A stretch of 32,680 bases of DNA from Ancylobacter vacuolatus (GTDB lineage: Bacteria; Pseudomonadota; Alphaproteobacteria; Rhizobiales; Xanthobacteraceae): contig NZ_JAUSUH010000016.1 in the NCBI RefSeq assembly GCF_030813595.1, positions 1 through 32,680 on the forward strand, read 5' to 3'. The notes beneath the pieces are model-generated. The model ran no database searches, was not told the DNA's origin, and saw only the letters and a program-made list of their open reading frames with translations. The first letter of the stretch is position 1, and the number at the start of each line of letters is the position of its first letter. Positions 6,882 through 15,290 of the stretch are shown piece by piece. The translations under genes were made by a program, and so were the position numbers.

Positions 6882-8051
6882 ATGAAAGCGCTGACCTGGC
6901 ACGGCAAAGGCGACATACGCTGCGACAGCGTGCCCGATCCCACGATCGAGGATGGCCGCGACGCCATCATCAAGGTCACGGCCTGCGCGATCTGCGGGTC
7001 GGACCTGCACATATATGGCGGCATCATCCCCGGCATGGAGCATGGCGACGTGCTCGGCCATGAAAGCATGGGCGAAGTCGTTGAAGTCGGCGCCGGCGTC
7101 GGCAATCTGAAGGTTGGGGACCGCGTGGTCGTGCCCTTCACCATTTCCTGCGGCGAGTGCTTCTTCTGCAAGCGTGGCTTTTTCTCCGGCTGCGAGCGCA
7201 GCAACCCCGACCGTGCGAAGGCGGCCAAGCTATGGGGCAACTCGCCCGGCGGGCTGTTCGGGTACTCGCATCTACTGGGCGGCTATGCCGGCGGACAGGC
7301 CGAGTATCTGCGCGTGCCCTATGCCGATGTCGGCCCGATCAAGGTGCCGGACTCCCTCACCGACGAGCAGGCGCTGTTCCTCTCCGACATCTTCCCCACC
7401 GGCTACATGGCGGCGGAGTTCTGCGACATCCAGCCCGGCGATACCATCGCCATATGGGGCTGCGGTCCGGTCGGGCAGATGGCCATCCGCTCCGCTTTCC
7501 TGCTCGGCGCCGAGCGGGTGATCGCCATAGACACGGTGCCCGAGCGTCTGGCGCTGGCGCGGGCCGGCGGCGCGCTGACTCTCGATTTCCACGAAGAGGA
7601 CATCTATGACCGCATCATGGAGCTGACCCATGGGCGCGGGGCGGATGGCTGCATCGATGCCGTGGGCACCGAGGCCGATGCCACGGCCAGCGCCGATTCC
7701 GTCATCGACCGGGTGAAGACCGCCCTGTTCATGGGCACCGACCGCCCGCATGTACTGCGCCAGGCGATCCATTGCTGCCGGAACTTCGGCACCGTTTCCA
7801 TTGTCGGCGTCTATGGCGGCTTTCTCGACAAGGTGCCGATGGGCTCGGCGATCAATCGCGGCCTGCGGTTCCGGATGGGCCAGACGCCGGTGCAACACTA
7901 TTTGCCCATGCTGCTGGAGCGGATCCAGAAGGGGGAGATAGACCCGTCCTTCGTCATCACCCACCGGGCCACGCTGGAAGAGGGCCCTGATCTCTACAAG
8001 ACGTTCCGCGACAAGCACGATGGCTGCATCAAGGTGGTGCTCAAACCTTGA
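6882..8051 (+). CDS. Zinc-dependent alcohol dehydrogenase (glutathione-independent formaldehyde dehydrogenase-like)
   Basis: A medium-chain dehydrogenase of 389 residues. Catalytic zinc ligands are Cys38 (AICGSDLH), His60 and Glu61 (GHES). The structural zinc site is Cys90, Cys93, Cys96 and Cys104. The Rossmann motif IWGCGPVGQ and the insert in the [18 protein letters not shown] region place it with the longer formaldehyde dehydrogenase-like ADHs rather than classical short ones. The C-terminus, [10 protein letters not shown], is the normal family end, so the gene is complete although transposase debris starts at its stop codon. It probably oxidises an aldehyde or alcohol with NAD. A TGAGGA stretch lies ahead of the ATG. 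Confidence 0.93.
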   Translation: MKALTWHGKGDIRCDSVPDPTIEDGRDAIIKVTACAICGSDLHIYGGIIPGMEHGDVLGHESMGEVVEVGAGVGNLKVGDRVVVPFTISCGECFFCKRGFFSGCERSNPDRAKAAKLWGNSPGGLFGYSHLLGGYAGGQAEYLRVPYADVGPIKVPDSLTDEQALFLSDIFPTGYMAAEFCDIQPGDTIAIWGCGPVGQMAIRSAFLLGAERVIAIDTVPERLALARAGGALTLDFHEEDIYDRIMELTHGRGADGCIDAVGTEADATASADSVIDRVKTALFMGTDRPHVLRQAIHCCRNFGTVSIVGVYGGFLDKVPMGSAINRGLRFRMGQTPVQHYLPMLLERIQKGEIDPSFVITHRATLEEGPDLYKTFRDKHDGCIKVVLKP

Positions 8052-8355
8052 GGGAGCCGCCCGCCGTCGCCTATGTCTATACCCCCGACCGCAAAGGTGA
8101 GCGACTGATCGCTCATCTCGATGGGTTGCTGGCATCCTGCAGGTCGATCGCTATGGCGTCTCCAAGAGGTTGGCCGTGCGCAACGCGGTCAGCCTGGCGT
8201 TCGCTGGACGCATGTTCGGCGGCGCTTCTACGAGTTGGCCAGACCGGCCCCGCGCCGATCGCCAGAGAAGCCCCGCTACGCATCGCCGACCCCAATCGCG
8301 TCGAGGCTGATATCCGTGGCCGCACCCCGCAGGAGCGTTCTGCCTCGGCCTTGCC
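8048..8355 (+). pseudogene. IS66-family transposase fragment (DDE-domain part), degraded
   Basis: Immediately at the end of the dehydrogenase gene the frame reads EPPAVAYVYTPDRKGERLIAHLDG, the IS66 TnpC text that follows the first catalytic Asp. The sense then moves between frames: VRWTHVRRRFYELA in a second frame and TGPAPIAREAPLRIAD-NRVEADIRGRTPQER in the first. Several indels are therefore present and both ends are missing. It is in the same orientation as the N-terminal IS66 fragment at 1919-2361 and covers a later, non-overlapping part of the protein. Confidence 0.8.
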
Positions 8356-8361
8356 TGGGTC

Positions 8362-8784
8362 GCCCTGATCGCCGCCGTGCCTTACAGGATCCACGCAATC
8401 CTGACCGACAACGGCGTCCAGTTCCGCGTCCCGCCGCGTTATGCCAACGGTACGACGGCTCGCTACATCACCCACATGTTCGCGATACGCTGCCGCGAGA
8501 ACGGCATCGAGCACCGCTTCACCAAGATCAACCATCCATGGACCATCGGGCAGGTCGAGCGGATAAACCCGACGATCAAGGACGCCACCTTCAAGCGCTA
8601 TCACACGACAGCCATGATCAGCTCAAACCCCACCGAAGACTTCGTCAGCGCCCACAATTTTGGCCGGAGACTGAAGACATTGAAGGGGCTCACTCCCTGC
8701 GAGTTTATCTGCAAGTGCTGGACTTCAGAGCCGGAACGATTCACGCTCGATCCGATCCATCAAATGCCGGGACTGAGCATCTAG
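8362..8784 (+). pseudogene. IS481-family transposase C-terminal fragment with compensating frameshifts
   Basis: From 8362 the frame reads ALIAAVPYRIHAILTDNGVQF, then MFAIRCRENGIEHRFTKINHPW and GQVERINPTIKDATFKRYH. This is the rve integrase core of an IS481-type transposase with the second catalytic Asp and the Glu motif. After KRYH the frame slips for about 12 codons (the expected DSHDQL is visible in another frame) and returns as DFVSAHNFGRRLKTLKGLTPCEFICKCWTSEPERF, ending near HQMPGLSI and a stop. The N-terminal half is absent. The stop overlaps the stop of the SDR gene on the other strand. Confidence 0.85.
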
Positions 8785-9545
8785 GGCAGGTACATTCCGC
8801 CGTTTACATGGATGGTCTGGCCGCTTGTAAAGCTACCGGCCGGCAGGGCGAGGATGCGCACGAACTCGGCGACGTTGCGCGGCTCGCCTTCGTGCCCGAC
8901 CAGCAAATGACCACCGCCCGGAAACGCGCCGCCGGCGCCCGAGGTCGCCGAGCGGTTGCCGCCGATGCGGCCAGGGACGACGAGGTTGGCGGTGATGCCA
9001 TGTTCGCCGAACTCAACCGCTAGCGCCTTGGTAAAGCCGACCAACGCTGCCTTGGCGGTAGCGACATGGACGCGGTGGAACACACCGGAATGCGCACTCA
9101 CGCCGCCAATGGTGACGATGCGGCCGAAGCCGTGGCGAACCATGTGCGGGATCGCGGCACGGGTGACGAGGAAGGCGCCCTCGACGATCACCGAATTGAT
9201 CTCGCGCCACGCGGCCAGGCTGATCTGCGCGAACGGCGTCTCGCGCCGGATGGCGGCGTTGTTGACGAGGATATCCAGACGGCCATGGGCCGCGACGATT
9301 TCGTCGACGAGTCCCTGCGCCTGCGACTCATCGGTGATGTCGGCGAGCGCCGTGCTGGCGCTGCCCCCGACCGCGCGGATCTCGTCGGCCACCGCATCGA
9401 TTTCGTCCCTGGACGTCTTGGCGTGGACCACGACATGGGCACCCTCTGACGCCAGCAGCAGCGCGCTTTCGCGGCCGATGCGACGGGCCGAGCCGGTGAC
9501 GAGGGCGACCTTGCCGTGAAGTGACTTTTGCTGATGCGAACTCAT
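8781..9545 (-). CDS. Short-chain dehydrogenase lacking the usual catalytic tyrosine
   Basis: The product is 254 residues from the ATG at 9545 (MSSHQQKSLHGKVALVTGSARRIG). It has an SDR cofactor motif, ILVNNAAI, and the C-terminal SGQTIHVNGGMYLP typical of classical SDRs. In the catalytic segment GGVSAHSGVFHRVHVATAK the lysine is present, but the residue four places before it is Val instead of Tyr. I recall related SDRs with the same substitution, so it may mark a subfamily with changed or lost activity. It is the last gene of the minus-strand run, 23 bases after the rhodanese gene, with only a weak GGTAGAG ribosome site. Confidence 0.88.
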   Translation of the reverse strand: MSSHQQKSLHGKVALVTGSARRIGRESALLLASEGAHVVVHAKTSRDEIDAVADEIRAVGGSASTALADITDESQAQGLVDEIVAAHGRLDILVNNAAIRRETPFAQISLAAWREINSVIVEGAFLVTRAAIPHMVRHGFGRIVTIGGVSAHSGVFHRVHVATAKAALVGFTKALAVEFGEHGITANLVVPGRIGGNRSATSGAGGAFPGGGHLLVGHEGEPRNVAEFVRILALPAGSFTSGQTIHVNGGMYLP

Positions 9546-9568
9546 ATCTCTACCGATGCCCGTTGATG

Positions 9569-11164
9569 TCAGAGGCGGAACTGCAGCGTGCCGTCGCGGC
9601 GCACGTGTTCGACCAGGTCGAGTTCCCACCGCAGATATTCCCGCATCGCCGCCTCACGGTCTTCGCGGCGCTCGAAGGATTTGAGCAGCACGTCATCAGT
9701 TCGGGAGGCGAGGTTCTCCGGCGTGGTCTCCAGCGGAAGGCCGGCCGTGCTCCAGGCGTCGGTGCCACCGGCCAGCAGCTTCACCACGGCACCGGTCGCC
9801 TGCGCCAGCTCGGCCACCGCCAGGCGCGCGATCACCTCGTCGGGCGAGGTGACGACGTAGAGCGGCGCGACGGGCAGCTTCGACGCATCCGTCGCCAACC
9901 GGCCGCGCACGGCGAACCAGGCGCCGGGAATGTGGCCGGTGCGGTACTGCCGGCTGGTGGCGAGGTCCACCACAATGATGTCGCCCTGCGCCAGAAGCGC
10001 GGAGAGTTCGGCGGCGGTGACGGTCTCGGCGCTGGCTCCATCAAGGCCGAGAACGATCTCCTCAGAGGTGCCGGTCTCGACGCGGCCCACGGCGGCGTTC
10101 TCGTCAAGCACATAGACATTGGGGAAGCCGAGCCGTGCGAGCCATGCCGCCGTGGTGCGGGCCCGCACGCCATCGCTGTCGGCCAGCACAATGCGCGCAG
10201 CGCGCACGGCGATATAGGTGTCGGTGGCCTGCACCAACTGCCCGCCGGGGGCCGAGAGGAAGTCCGGGCGATGGCCGTGACGGTACTCGTCAGTCCCGCG
10301 CACGTCGAAGCGGTAGAGCGTGATGTCGCCGCGCTCAGCCTCGAAGCGGGCGAGCGTCGCCGCGCCGATGGTCGGCACGTTGAGGCGCGTGGCCAGAGCC
10401 TCGGCGGCCTTGCGTGCCCAGTCATGGGTCTCGGGAGAGGGCTTTGGTGCGATCTGGTCCTGGCCGCGCGCGACGTCCAGGCCCGCCAGATGCCAGCCCT
10501 GTGTGCCGTCCTTGAGGGACACCACGCGGTTGGGCAGGCTGGCGTCGATCAAGATCTGCGCGCCGATGATCGAGCGGGTGCGTCCGCCGCAATTCACCAC
10601 CACCAGCGTCTCGTCGGACGGAATGACCTCGCTGGCACGCAGCACCAGCTCGGCGCCGGGGCAATTGATGGCGCCGGGAATGCTGATCCAGTTGTACTCG
10701 TCATAAGGCCGGCTATCGAGCAGAACGATGTCCTCGCCGGCGGCGCGGCGGGCCTGCAGTTCGTGGGCGTCGATATGTGGGGTCGCGTATTCTACCTCGA
10801 CGAATTCAGCAAAGGCCTTGCTCGGCACATAGACGCCGGCGAACAGCTCGAAGCCTGCGGCCTTCCATGCCGGCACGCCGCCGCGCAGGATGGAGACGTC
10901 CTCGTAGCCATGCTTGCTCAGGATCTCGGCAGCACGGGCCGCGAGCGTCTCCTCATCATCCACCAGAACGAGAGGCGTGGCCCGGCGCGGCACCAGCGCG
11001 GGCACGATGCGCTCGAAGCGGGAGAGGGGTGCGTTCGAGGCGGTGAGGATGTGCGCGCTAGCGAACACGCCTTCCTCGCGTATGTCGAGCAGGGCGATCT
11101 CGGTGTCGCCCAGAAGCGTGGTGTGGAGGGCGGCCGCGTCGATGCGGGGGAAATGGGCGCTCAT
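9569..11164 (-). CDS. Four-domain rhodanese (sulfurtransferase) protein
   Basis: The 531 residues hold four rhodanese-like repeats, roughly 5-110, 125-235, 265-360 and 375-480, then a helical C-terminal tail. Only the second repeat has an active-site cysteine loop, NCGGRTRS with Cys191. The corresponding loops are VDDEE in repeat 1, ADSDGVRA in repeat 3 and VTSPDE in repeat 4, so three repeats are probably non-catalytic. Rhodaneses carry sulfane sulfur from a donor to an acceptor. No signal peptide is present, so it is cytoplasmic. It follows a terminator after the ABC binding-protein gene and may be read at lower level than the upstream genes. A role in handling sulfur released by the neighbouring oxygenases is inference. 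Confidence 0.92.
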   Translation of the reverse strand: MSAHFPRIDAAALHTTLLGDTEIALLDIREEGVFASAHILTASNAPLSRFERIVPALVPRRATPLVLVDDEETLAARAAEILSKHGYEDVSILRGGVPAWKAAGFELFAGVYVPSKAFAEFVEVEYATPHIDAHELQARRAAGEDIVLLDSRPYDEYNWISIPGAINCPGAELVLRASEVIPSDETLVVVNCGGRTRSIIGAQILIDASLPNRVVSLKDGTQGWHLAGLDVARGQDQIAPKPSPETHDWARKAAEALATRLNVPTIGAATLARFEAERGDITLYRFDVRGTDEYRHGHRPDFLSAPGGQLVQATDTYIAVRAARIVLADSDGVRARTTAAWLARLGFPNVYVLDENAAVGRVETGTSEEIVLGLDGASAETVTAAELSALLAQGDIIVVDLATSRQYRTGHIPGAWFAVRGRLATDASKLPVAPLYVVTSPDEVIARLAVAELAQATGAVVKLLAGGTDAWSTAGLPLETTPENLASRTDDVLLKSFERREDREAAMREYLRWELDLVEHVRRDGTLQFRL

Positions 11165-11183
11165 CGTGTTCTTGACCTGTCAG

Positions 11184-11214
11184 GAAAAAGGCCCTTCCGG
11201 CGTGCGGAAGGGCC
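11184..11214 (-). terminator. Intrinsic terminator between the ABC binding-protein and rhodanese genes
   Basis: On the minus strand GGCCCTTCCG, a 5-base loop and CGGAAGGGCC form a perfect 10-bp stem (11190-11214) followed by TTTTTCC. It starts eight bases after the binding-protein stop. Downstream genes are therefore reached only by read-through or an internal promoter. Confidence 0.85.
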
Positions 11215-11222
11215 CGGGGTGG

Positions 11223-12296
11223 TCACTGGCGGTTAAAGACCGCGTCGAACTGCTCGAGGAACTTCGTCGAGGCCTCGCCACCGATATCCTGGTCCGAGAC
11301 GATGATCTTCAGGTCGGCGAGCTTGGGCAGGCCTTCCGGCGTCTTGGCGTCGGGGTGGGTCGGGATGTAGGAGCCGGCATTGGCGACGAGTTCCTGACCC
11401 TCGGCGCTGGTCAGCACCTCTTCCAGCAGCTTGGCGGCCGCGGGGTTCGGGCCGCCCTTGAAGATGGCGAGGTAGTTCTCGTTGGTGACCACGCCATCCT
11501 CGAGGATATAGGCCTCTATGCTCTGGCCGCGCTCCTTGGCGGTGATGACGTTCTGCGACGAGATCAGCGGCGACAGGTCACGCTCACCGGCAACCAGCAG
11601 CCGGACCGATTCCGCATTGCCGCGCGTCAACAGGAAGTCCTGCTTGGCGAACCCCTTGATGGTGTCCCAGTTGATGATCTTGTGGGCCAGCAGCGTCTGG
11701 AACCAGGTGAGCTGCGAGGCGGCCGAGCGCGGATCGGAGAACACGATCTTGCCCTTCCACTTCGGGTCGAGGAAGTCGGCGATCTTCTTCGGCAGCACCG
11801 ACGTGTCGGGGAAGGCCTTGGGGTTGTAGGCGGCCGAGAGCAGCGTAGCGGCGGTGGCGAGGTAGGTGCCTTCGGAATCCTTGTAGTTGCCGCCGATCTT
11901 GTCGAAGTCACGCACCTTGTAGGGCACGAGATAGCCGCGCTTCTTCCAGTCGTCGAGAATGAAGCGCTGGCTGATGAACACCAGATCCGGGTTGGTGCGG
12001 CCGGCCGCCTTCTCCGCCTCGATGGTCGGGATCAGGTCGAGCGTCTGCTTCTGGACGATGTTCAACTTCACATCGGGGAAGGTCTTGCGCCAGAACTCCA
12101 GCACCGCTGTGCTCGTCTCCTGGCGGAAGGAGGTGTAGAACACCACCTGGCCTTCCTTCTTCGCGGCCTCGTAGAGGTCCTTGAAGCGTTCGGGGAGCGT
12201 GTCGGCGCGGGCGGGGGCGAACGAGGTGGCGAGCGAGCCCGCGACGAGCAGCGCGGCGGCAGCGCCCTTCAGCAGGGTTCTCTTATTGAGGGTCAT
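11223..12296 (-). CDS. ABC transporter substrate-binding protein, family 1 (Fe3+/polyamine type)
   Basis: The 357-residue protein starts with a Sec signal peptide (KRTLLKGAAAALLVAGSLATSFAPARA, cleavage near residue 31). The mature part runs LYEAAKKEGQVVFYTSF and NPDLVFISQ, as in the family-1 binding proteins that pair with FbpB-type permeases. It should bind the substrate in the periplasm for the permease and ATPase encoded upstream in the same run. The ligand is not clear: the iron-type lineage has many members that bind organic acids, phosphonates or sulfonates. It starts 23 bases after the second LLM monooxygenase gene. Confidence 0.9.
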   Translation of the reverse strand: MTLNKRTLLKGAAAALLVAGSLATSFAPARADTLPERFKDLYEAAKKEGQVVFYTSFRQETSTAVLEFWRKTFPDVKLNIVQKQTLDLIPTIEAEKAAGRTNPDLVFISQRFILDDWKKRGYLVPYKVRDFDKIGGNYKDSEGTYLATAATLLSAAYNPKAFPDTSVLPKKIADFLDPKWKGKIVFSDPRSAASQLTWFQTLLAHKIINWDTIKGFAKQDFLLTRGNAESVRLLVAGERDLSPLISSQNVITAKERGQSIEAYILEDGVVTNENYLAIFKGGPNPAAAKLLEEVLTSAEGQELVANAGSYIPTHPDAKTPEGLPKLADLKIIVSDQDIGGEASTKFLEQFDAVFNRQ

Positions 12297-12319
12297 GTCA
12301 GTCTCCAGGGGGCAAAGGG

Positions 12320-13708
12320 TCAGGCGGCAGCGGACGTTTTCGCGGCCGTGTGCTCGGCCGCCGCGTCGATCGCCTTGGTGTGCTTGTGGTGACGGGCAGG
12401 GCGCTTGAGACCGAGATGCTCGCGCAGGGTCCGGCCCTCATAGTCGGTGCGGAACAGCCCGCGCCGGCGCAGTTCGGGCAGTACCAGTTCGATGAAGTCG
12501 GTGAGGCCGCCGGGCAGATAGGGCGGCATGACGTTGAAGCCGTCGGCGCCCTCGTTGAGGAAGCGCTCCTCCATCTTGTCGACGATCTGCTCCGGCGTGC
12601 CGATCACCTGCCAGTGGCCGCGCGCGCCAGCGACACGCAGGCCGAGCTGCAGGATCGACAGCCCCTCGCGCTGGGCGAGTTCCAGCAGCAGCACCTGCCG
12701 GCTCTGCGCGGCGTTGGTGACTGGAATGTCGGTGGGCAGCGGGCCATCGAGCGGCAGATGGCGCAGGGGAATTCCGAGGCGATGCTCAAGGATGGAGAGC
12801 GCTACGTCCGGGTGGATGAGGTTCTGCAGTTCCTCGAACTTCGCCTGTGCCTCCGCCTCGGTGCGGCCGACCACCGGGAAGATGCCCGGCATGATCTTGA
12901 CGTCGTCCGGGGAGCGACCCGCAGCGACGGCGCGGGCCTTCACGTCGCGGTAGAACGCCTGCGCGTCGGCAAGGGTTTGCTGCGCGGTGAAGACGACTTC
13001 GGCCGAGGCGCCGGCCAGAGCCTTGCCAGCCTCAGACGAGCCGGCCTGCACCAGCACCGGCCAGCCCTGCGGCGAGCGCGGAATGTTGAGCGGCCCACGC
13101 ACGCCAAAATATTCGCCGCGATGATCGAGGCTGTAGACCTTGTCGGGATCGAAGAAGACGCCGCTGTCCTTGTCGCGGACGAAGGCGTCATCTTCCCAGC
13201 TGTCCCACAGCCCCTCGGTGACGGCGAGGAACTCGGTGGCGCGGCGGTAGCGCTCATCATGCGGGGGGTGGTGGTCGCGGCCGAAATTATATGCCTCGCC
13301 CTCATTGCCCGAGGTGACGAGGTTCCAGCCGGCGCGCCCGCCGCTGATATGGTCGATGGAGGCGAATTTGCGGGCCAGCGTGTAGGGCTCGTTATAGGTG
13401 GTCGAGGCGGTCGCCACGAGGCCGATGCGTTCGGTGACGGCGGCCAGCGCGCCGAGCAACGTCAGCGGCTCGAACTGCGCGACATAATGGGTGGAGAAGC
13501 GCGCCAGCGCGCCCCAGTCTTCGCCGCGCGCGCCTGCGCTGTCGGCCAGGAACAGCATATCGAACTTGGCGGCCTCGGCCGCCTGCGCGACCTCGGCGTA
13601 ATGCTTGAAGTTGATGCCGGCATCGGCCTGCGCCTGCGGGTGGCGCCAGGCGGCGGCGTGGTGGCCGGTGGGGTAGAGAAAGGCGCCGAGCGCCATCAGC
13701 TTGGTCAT
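12320..13708 (-). CDS. LLM-class flavin-dependent monooxygenase (NtaA/SnaA/DszA family), copy 1
   Basis: From the ATG at 13708 (GAGG ribosome site; MTKLMALGAFLYPTGHH) the protein has 462 residues. The luciferase-like barrel shows AAWRHPQAQADAGINF near the N-terminus, LVATASTTYNEPYTLARKFASIDHIS, GRAGWNLVTS, and IPRSPQGWPVLVQAGSS, all typical of the NtaA/SnaA/DszA/SoxA group. These enzymes use FMNH2 made by a separate reductase and O2 to cleave C-N or C-S bonds or oxidise sulfur compounds. It lies 8 bases after the FAD oxidoreductase gene. It shares its C-terminal EGRTLREHLGLKRP-type end with the second LLM protein of the run. The substrate is unknown. Confidence 0.92.
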   Translation of the reverse strand: MTKLMALGAFLYPTGHHAAAWRHPQAQADAGINFKHYAEVAQAAEAAKFDMLFLADSAGARGEDWGALARFSTHYVAQFEPLTLLGALAAVTERIGLVATASTTYNEPYTLARKFASIDHISGGRAGWNLVTSGNEGEAYNFGRDHHPPHDERYRRATEFLAVTEGLWDSWEDDAFVRDKDSGVFFDPDKVYSLDHRGEYFGVRGPLNIPRSPQGWPVLVQAGSSEAGKALAGASAEVVFTAQQTLADAQAFYRDVKARAVAAGRSPDDVKIMPGIFPVVGRTEAEAQAKFEELQNLIHPDVALSILEHRLGIPLRHLPLDGPLPTDIPVTNAAQSRQVLLLELAQREGLSILQLGLRVAGARGHWQVIGTPEQIVDKMEERFLNEGADGFNVMPPYLPGGLTDFIELVLPELRRRGLFRTDYEGRTLREHLGLKRPARHHKHTKAIDAAAEHTAAKTSAAA

Positions 13709-13716
13709 GGGAAACC

Positions 13717-15285
13717 TCAGGCGGCTGTGAGTTCGGAAGGGAGGGCGGCGGGCTGCCGTGCGGCGGCGTCCTTGCCGGCGATCTGGCCGGTGACGAAGCA
13801 CTCCGCGAGATTGCCGGCGCCGAGATAGAGGAAGCCCCAGATGCTGCCGAGCTCGCCGGCCTCGTAGAGACCGGGAATTGGCTCGCCATGCGCGTTGAGC
13901 ACGCGCTGGCGGGCGTCATGCGCGGGCCCCCCTTGGGTGTTGCTGACCACCGGCCACAGCTCGCCGACATAGAAGGGCGGGTTCTTCACGGGGAATAGCG
14001 ACCCGGCCGGGCGGTTGTGGTCGCCGTCCTTCCCCGCCGCGACCGAGGCGTTCCAGCGCGCGAGGCTCTCCGCGACCGCGGTAGGATCGGCGTCGATGAG
14101 CGCGGCGAGATCCTCGATGCTGTCGGCGCGCTTCAGGATGCCGTTGCCGACCTCCTTCAGATTGTCGTCGCTCCACTCATAGGGCTCGACCGAGCGGTCG
14201 TTGATGACGGTCTGGCCGAGCGGGTAGAGCTTGCGTCCATCCTCATCCACCACAAGGAAGGCGGGGATGCGCGGGAAGCGCTGCGACTGCGCGTCGTACT
14301 GGTCGAGCGGCCGATGGCCGGTGTCCTGGATATAGGGCTGGTACTCGTTCATGAATCGCCGGCCCTGGCGATCCAGCACGATCCAGGACATGCGCACGTC
14401 CGGCTCCTGCAGCTGCGGCGTCCAGTCCGGCAGTTTCTTGACCCGCAGGCCATAGGGATAGGCCGGGTCGGTGTGGCGGAAGCCGTAGGAGCCGTGGAAG
14501 TGCCACATGTGCCAGAGGTCGGCGCCAGCGGCCTGCGCCATGCGGATGCCGTCGCCGGTATTGCCACGCGTGGCGACCGGAAGGACCGGGCGGATCTGCC
14601 AGTATTTACGCTGCAGATCGGGCGCGGCCTCGAAGCCGCCGGAGGCAAGGATGACGCCGCGCCGTGTGCCGATGCGCGTCACCTTGCCATTGGAGCGGAC
14701 CACGGCGCCGAGCACCTCGCCATCCGGCCCGAGGATCAGGCGCTCGGCGGCGGTATTGAGGCGTGTCTCGATGCCGCGCGCCCGGACATTGTCATGCACC
14801 AGCTTGAACACGTTCGGCCCGCGCAGCCGGCCGCGCACCTGCGGGTACTCAGTACGCGCATCGAAGCCGGGGATGGAGAGCACCTCCACCGTGCCGAAGG
14901 CGTCATTGCCTGCGAACGGATAGTTGGCGACGCGCCGGTGGACCGCGATCTCCGCGCCGTTCACCGTGGCGAGGTCGCGAAAATAGGGCTCCAGCTCGGC
15001 CATGCCGGCGGCGACCGCATCGAGCACGTCATCCGGCACGTCGGGGCCGACCGTCTCGCGCAGATAGGCGCGGGCGCCGGCGCGCTCGACGATGGTGCGA
15101 ATACCGCCACCGGCACAGATCGAGATGCCGCCCGGATCGGGCATCTTCTCGATCAGCAGCACACGCGCGCCGGCATCATGGGCGGCGATCGCCGAGGCGC
15201 CGCCGGCAAAGCCGAAGCCGACGACAAGCACGTCCCAGACGTCGTCGAAGGGCGCGGTGGAGGTGGTGACAGGCATGGCAGGCAT
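13717..15285 (-). CDS. FAD-dependent oxidoreductase (fumarate reductase flavoprotein-like)
   Basis: The product is about 522 residues from the ATG at 15285, with a second ATG at 15276. It opens with the dinucleotide-binding motif DVLVVGFGFAGGASAIAAHDAGARVLLIEK, then GGISICAGGG. Further on come GVILASGGFEAAPDLQRKYW and, near the end, GLYEAGELGSIWGFLYLGAGNLAECFVTGQIAG, the FAD-closing segment of fumarate-reductase and 3-ketosteroid-dehydrogenase-type flavoproteins. It probably oxidises or reduces a C-C bond in the pathway substrate. It begins five bases after the permease stop and so is co-transcribed. No signal peptide is present. Confidence 0.9.
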   Translation of the reverse strand: MPAMPVTTSTAPFDDVWDVLVVGFGFAGGASAIAAHDAGARVLLIEKMPDPGGISICAGGGIRTIVERAGARAYLRETVGPDVPDDVLDAVAAGMAELEPYFRDLATVNGAEIAVHRRVANYPFAGNDAFGTVEVLSIPGFDARTEYPQVRGRLRGPNVFKLVHDNVRARGIETRLNTAAERLILGPDGEVLGAVVRSNGKVTRIGTRRGVILASGGFEAAPDLQRKYWQIRPVLPVATRGNTGDGIRMAQAAGADLWHMWHFHGSYGFRHTDPAYPYGLRVKKLPDWTPQLQEPDVRMSWIVLDRQGRRFMNEYQPYIQDTGHRPLDQYDAQSQRFPRIPAFLVVDEDGRKLYPLGQTVINDRSVEPYEWSDDNLKEVGNGILKRADSIEDLAALIDADPTAVAESLARWNASVAAGKDGDHNRPAGSLFPVKNPPFYVGELWPVVSNTQGGPAHDARQRVLNAHGEPIPGLYEAGELGSIWGFLYLGAGNLAECFVTGQIAGKDAAARQPAALPSELTAA

Positions 15286-15290
15286 TCCGG

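Noticed and set aside
9521..11236. 571-codon plus-strand open frame opposite the rhodanese gene
   Set aside because: The minus strand encodes four rhodanese repeats over the same bases; the plus frame is Gly/Arg/His-rich without domains.
10914..13828. Long plus-strand open frames opposite the ABC binding-protein and LLM genes
   Set aside because: They mirror the codon pattern of the minus-strand genes in GC-rich DNA, contain no recognisable domains and have repetitive low-complexity composition.
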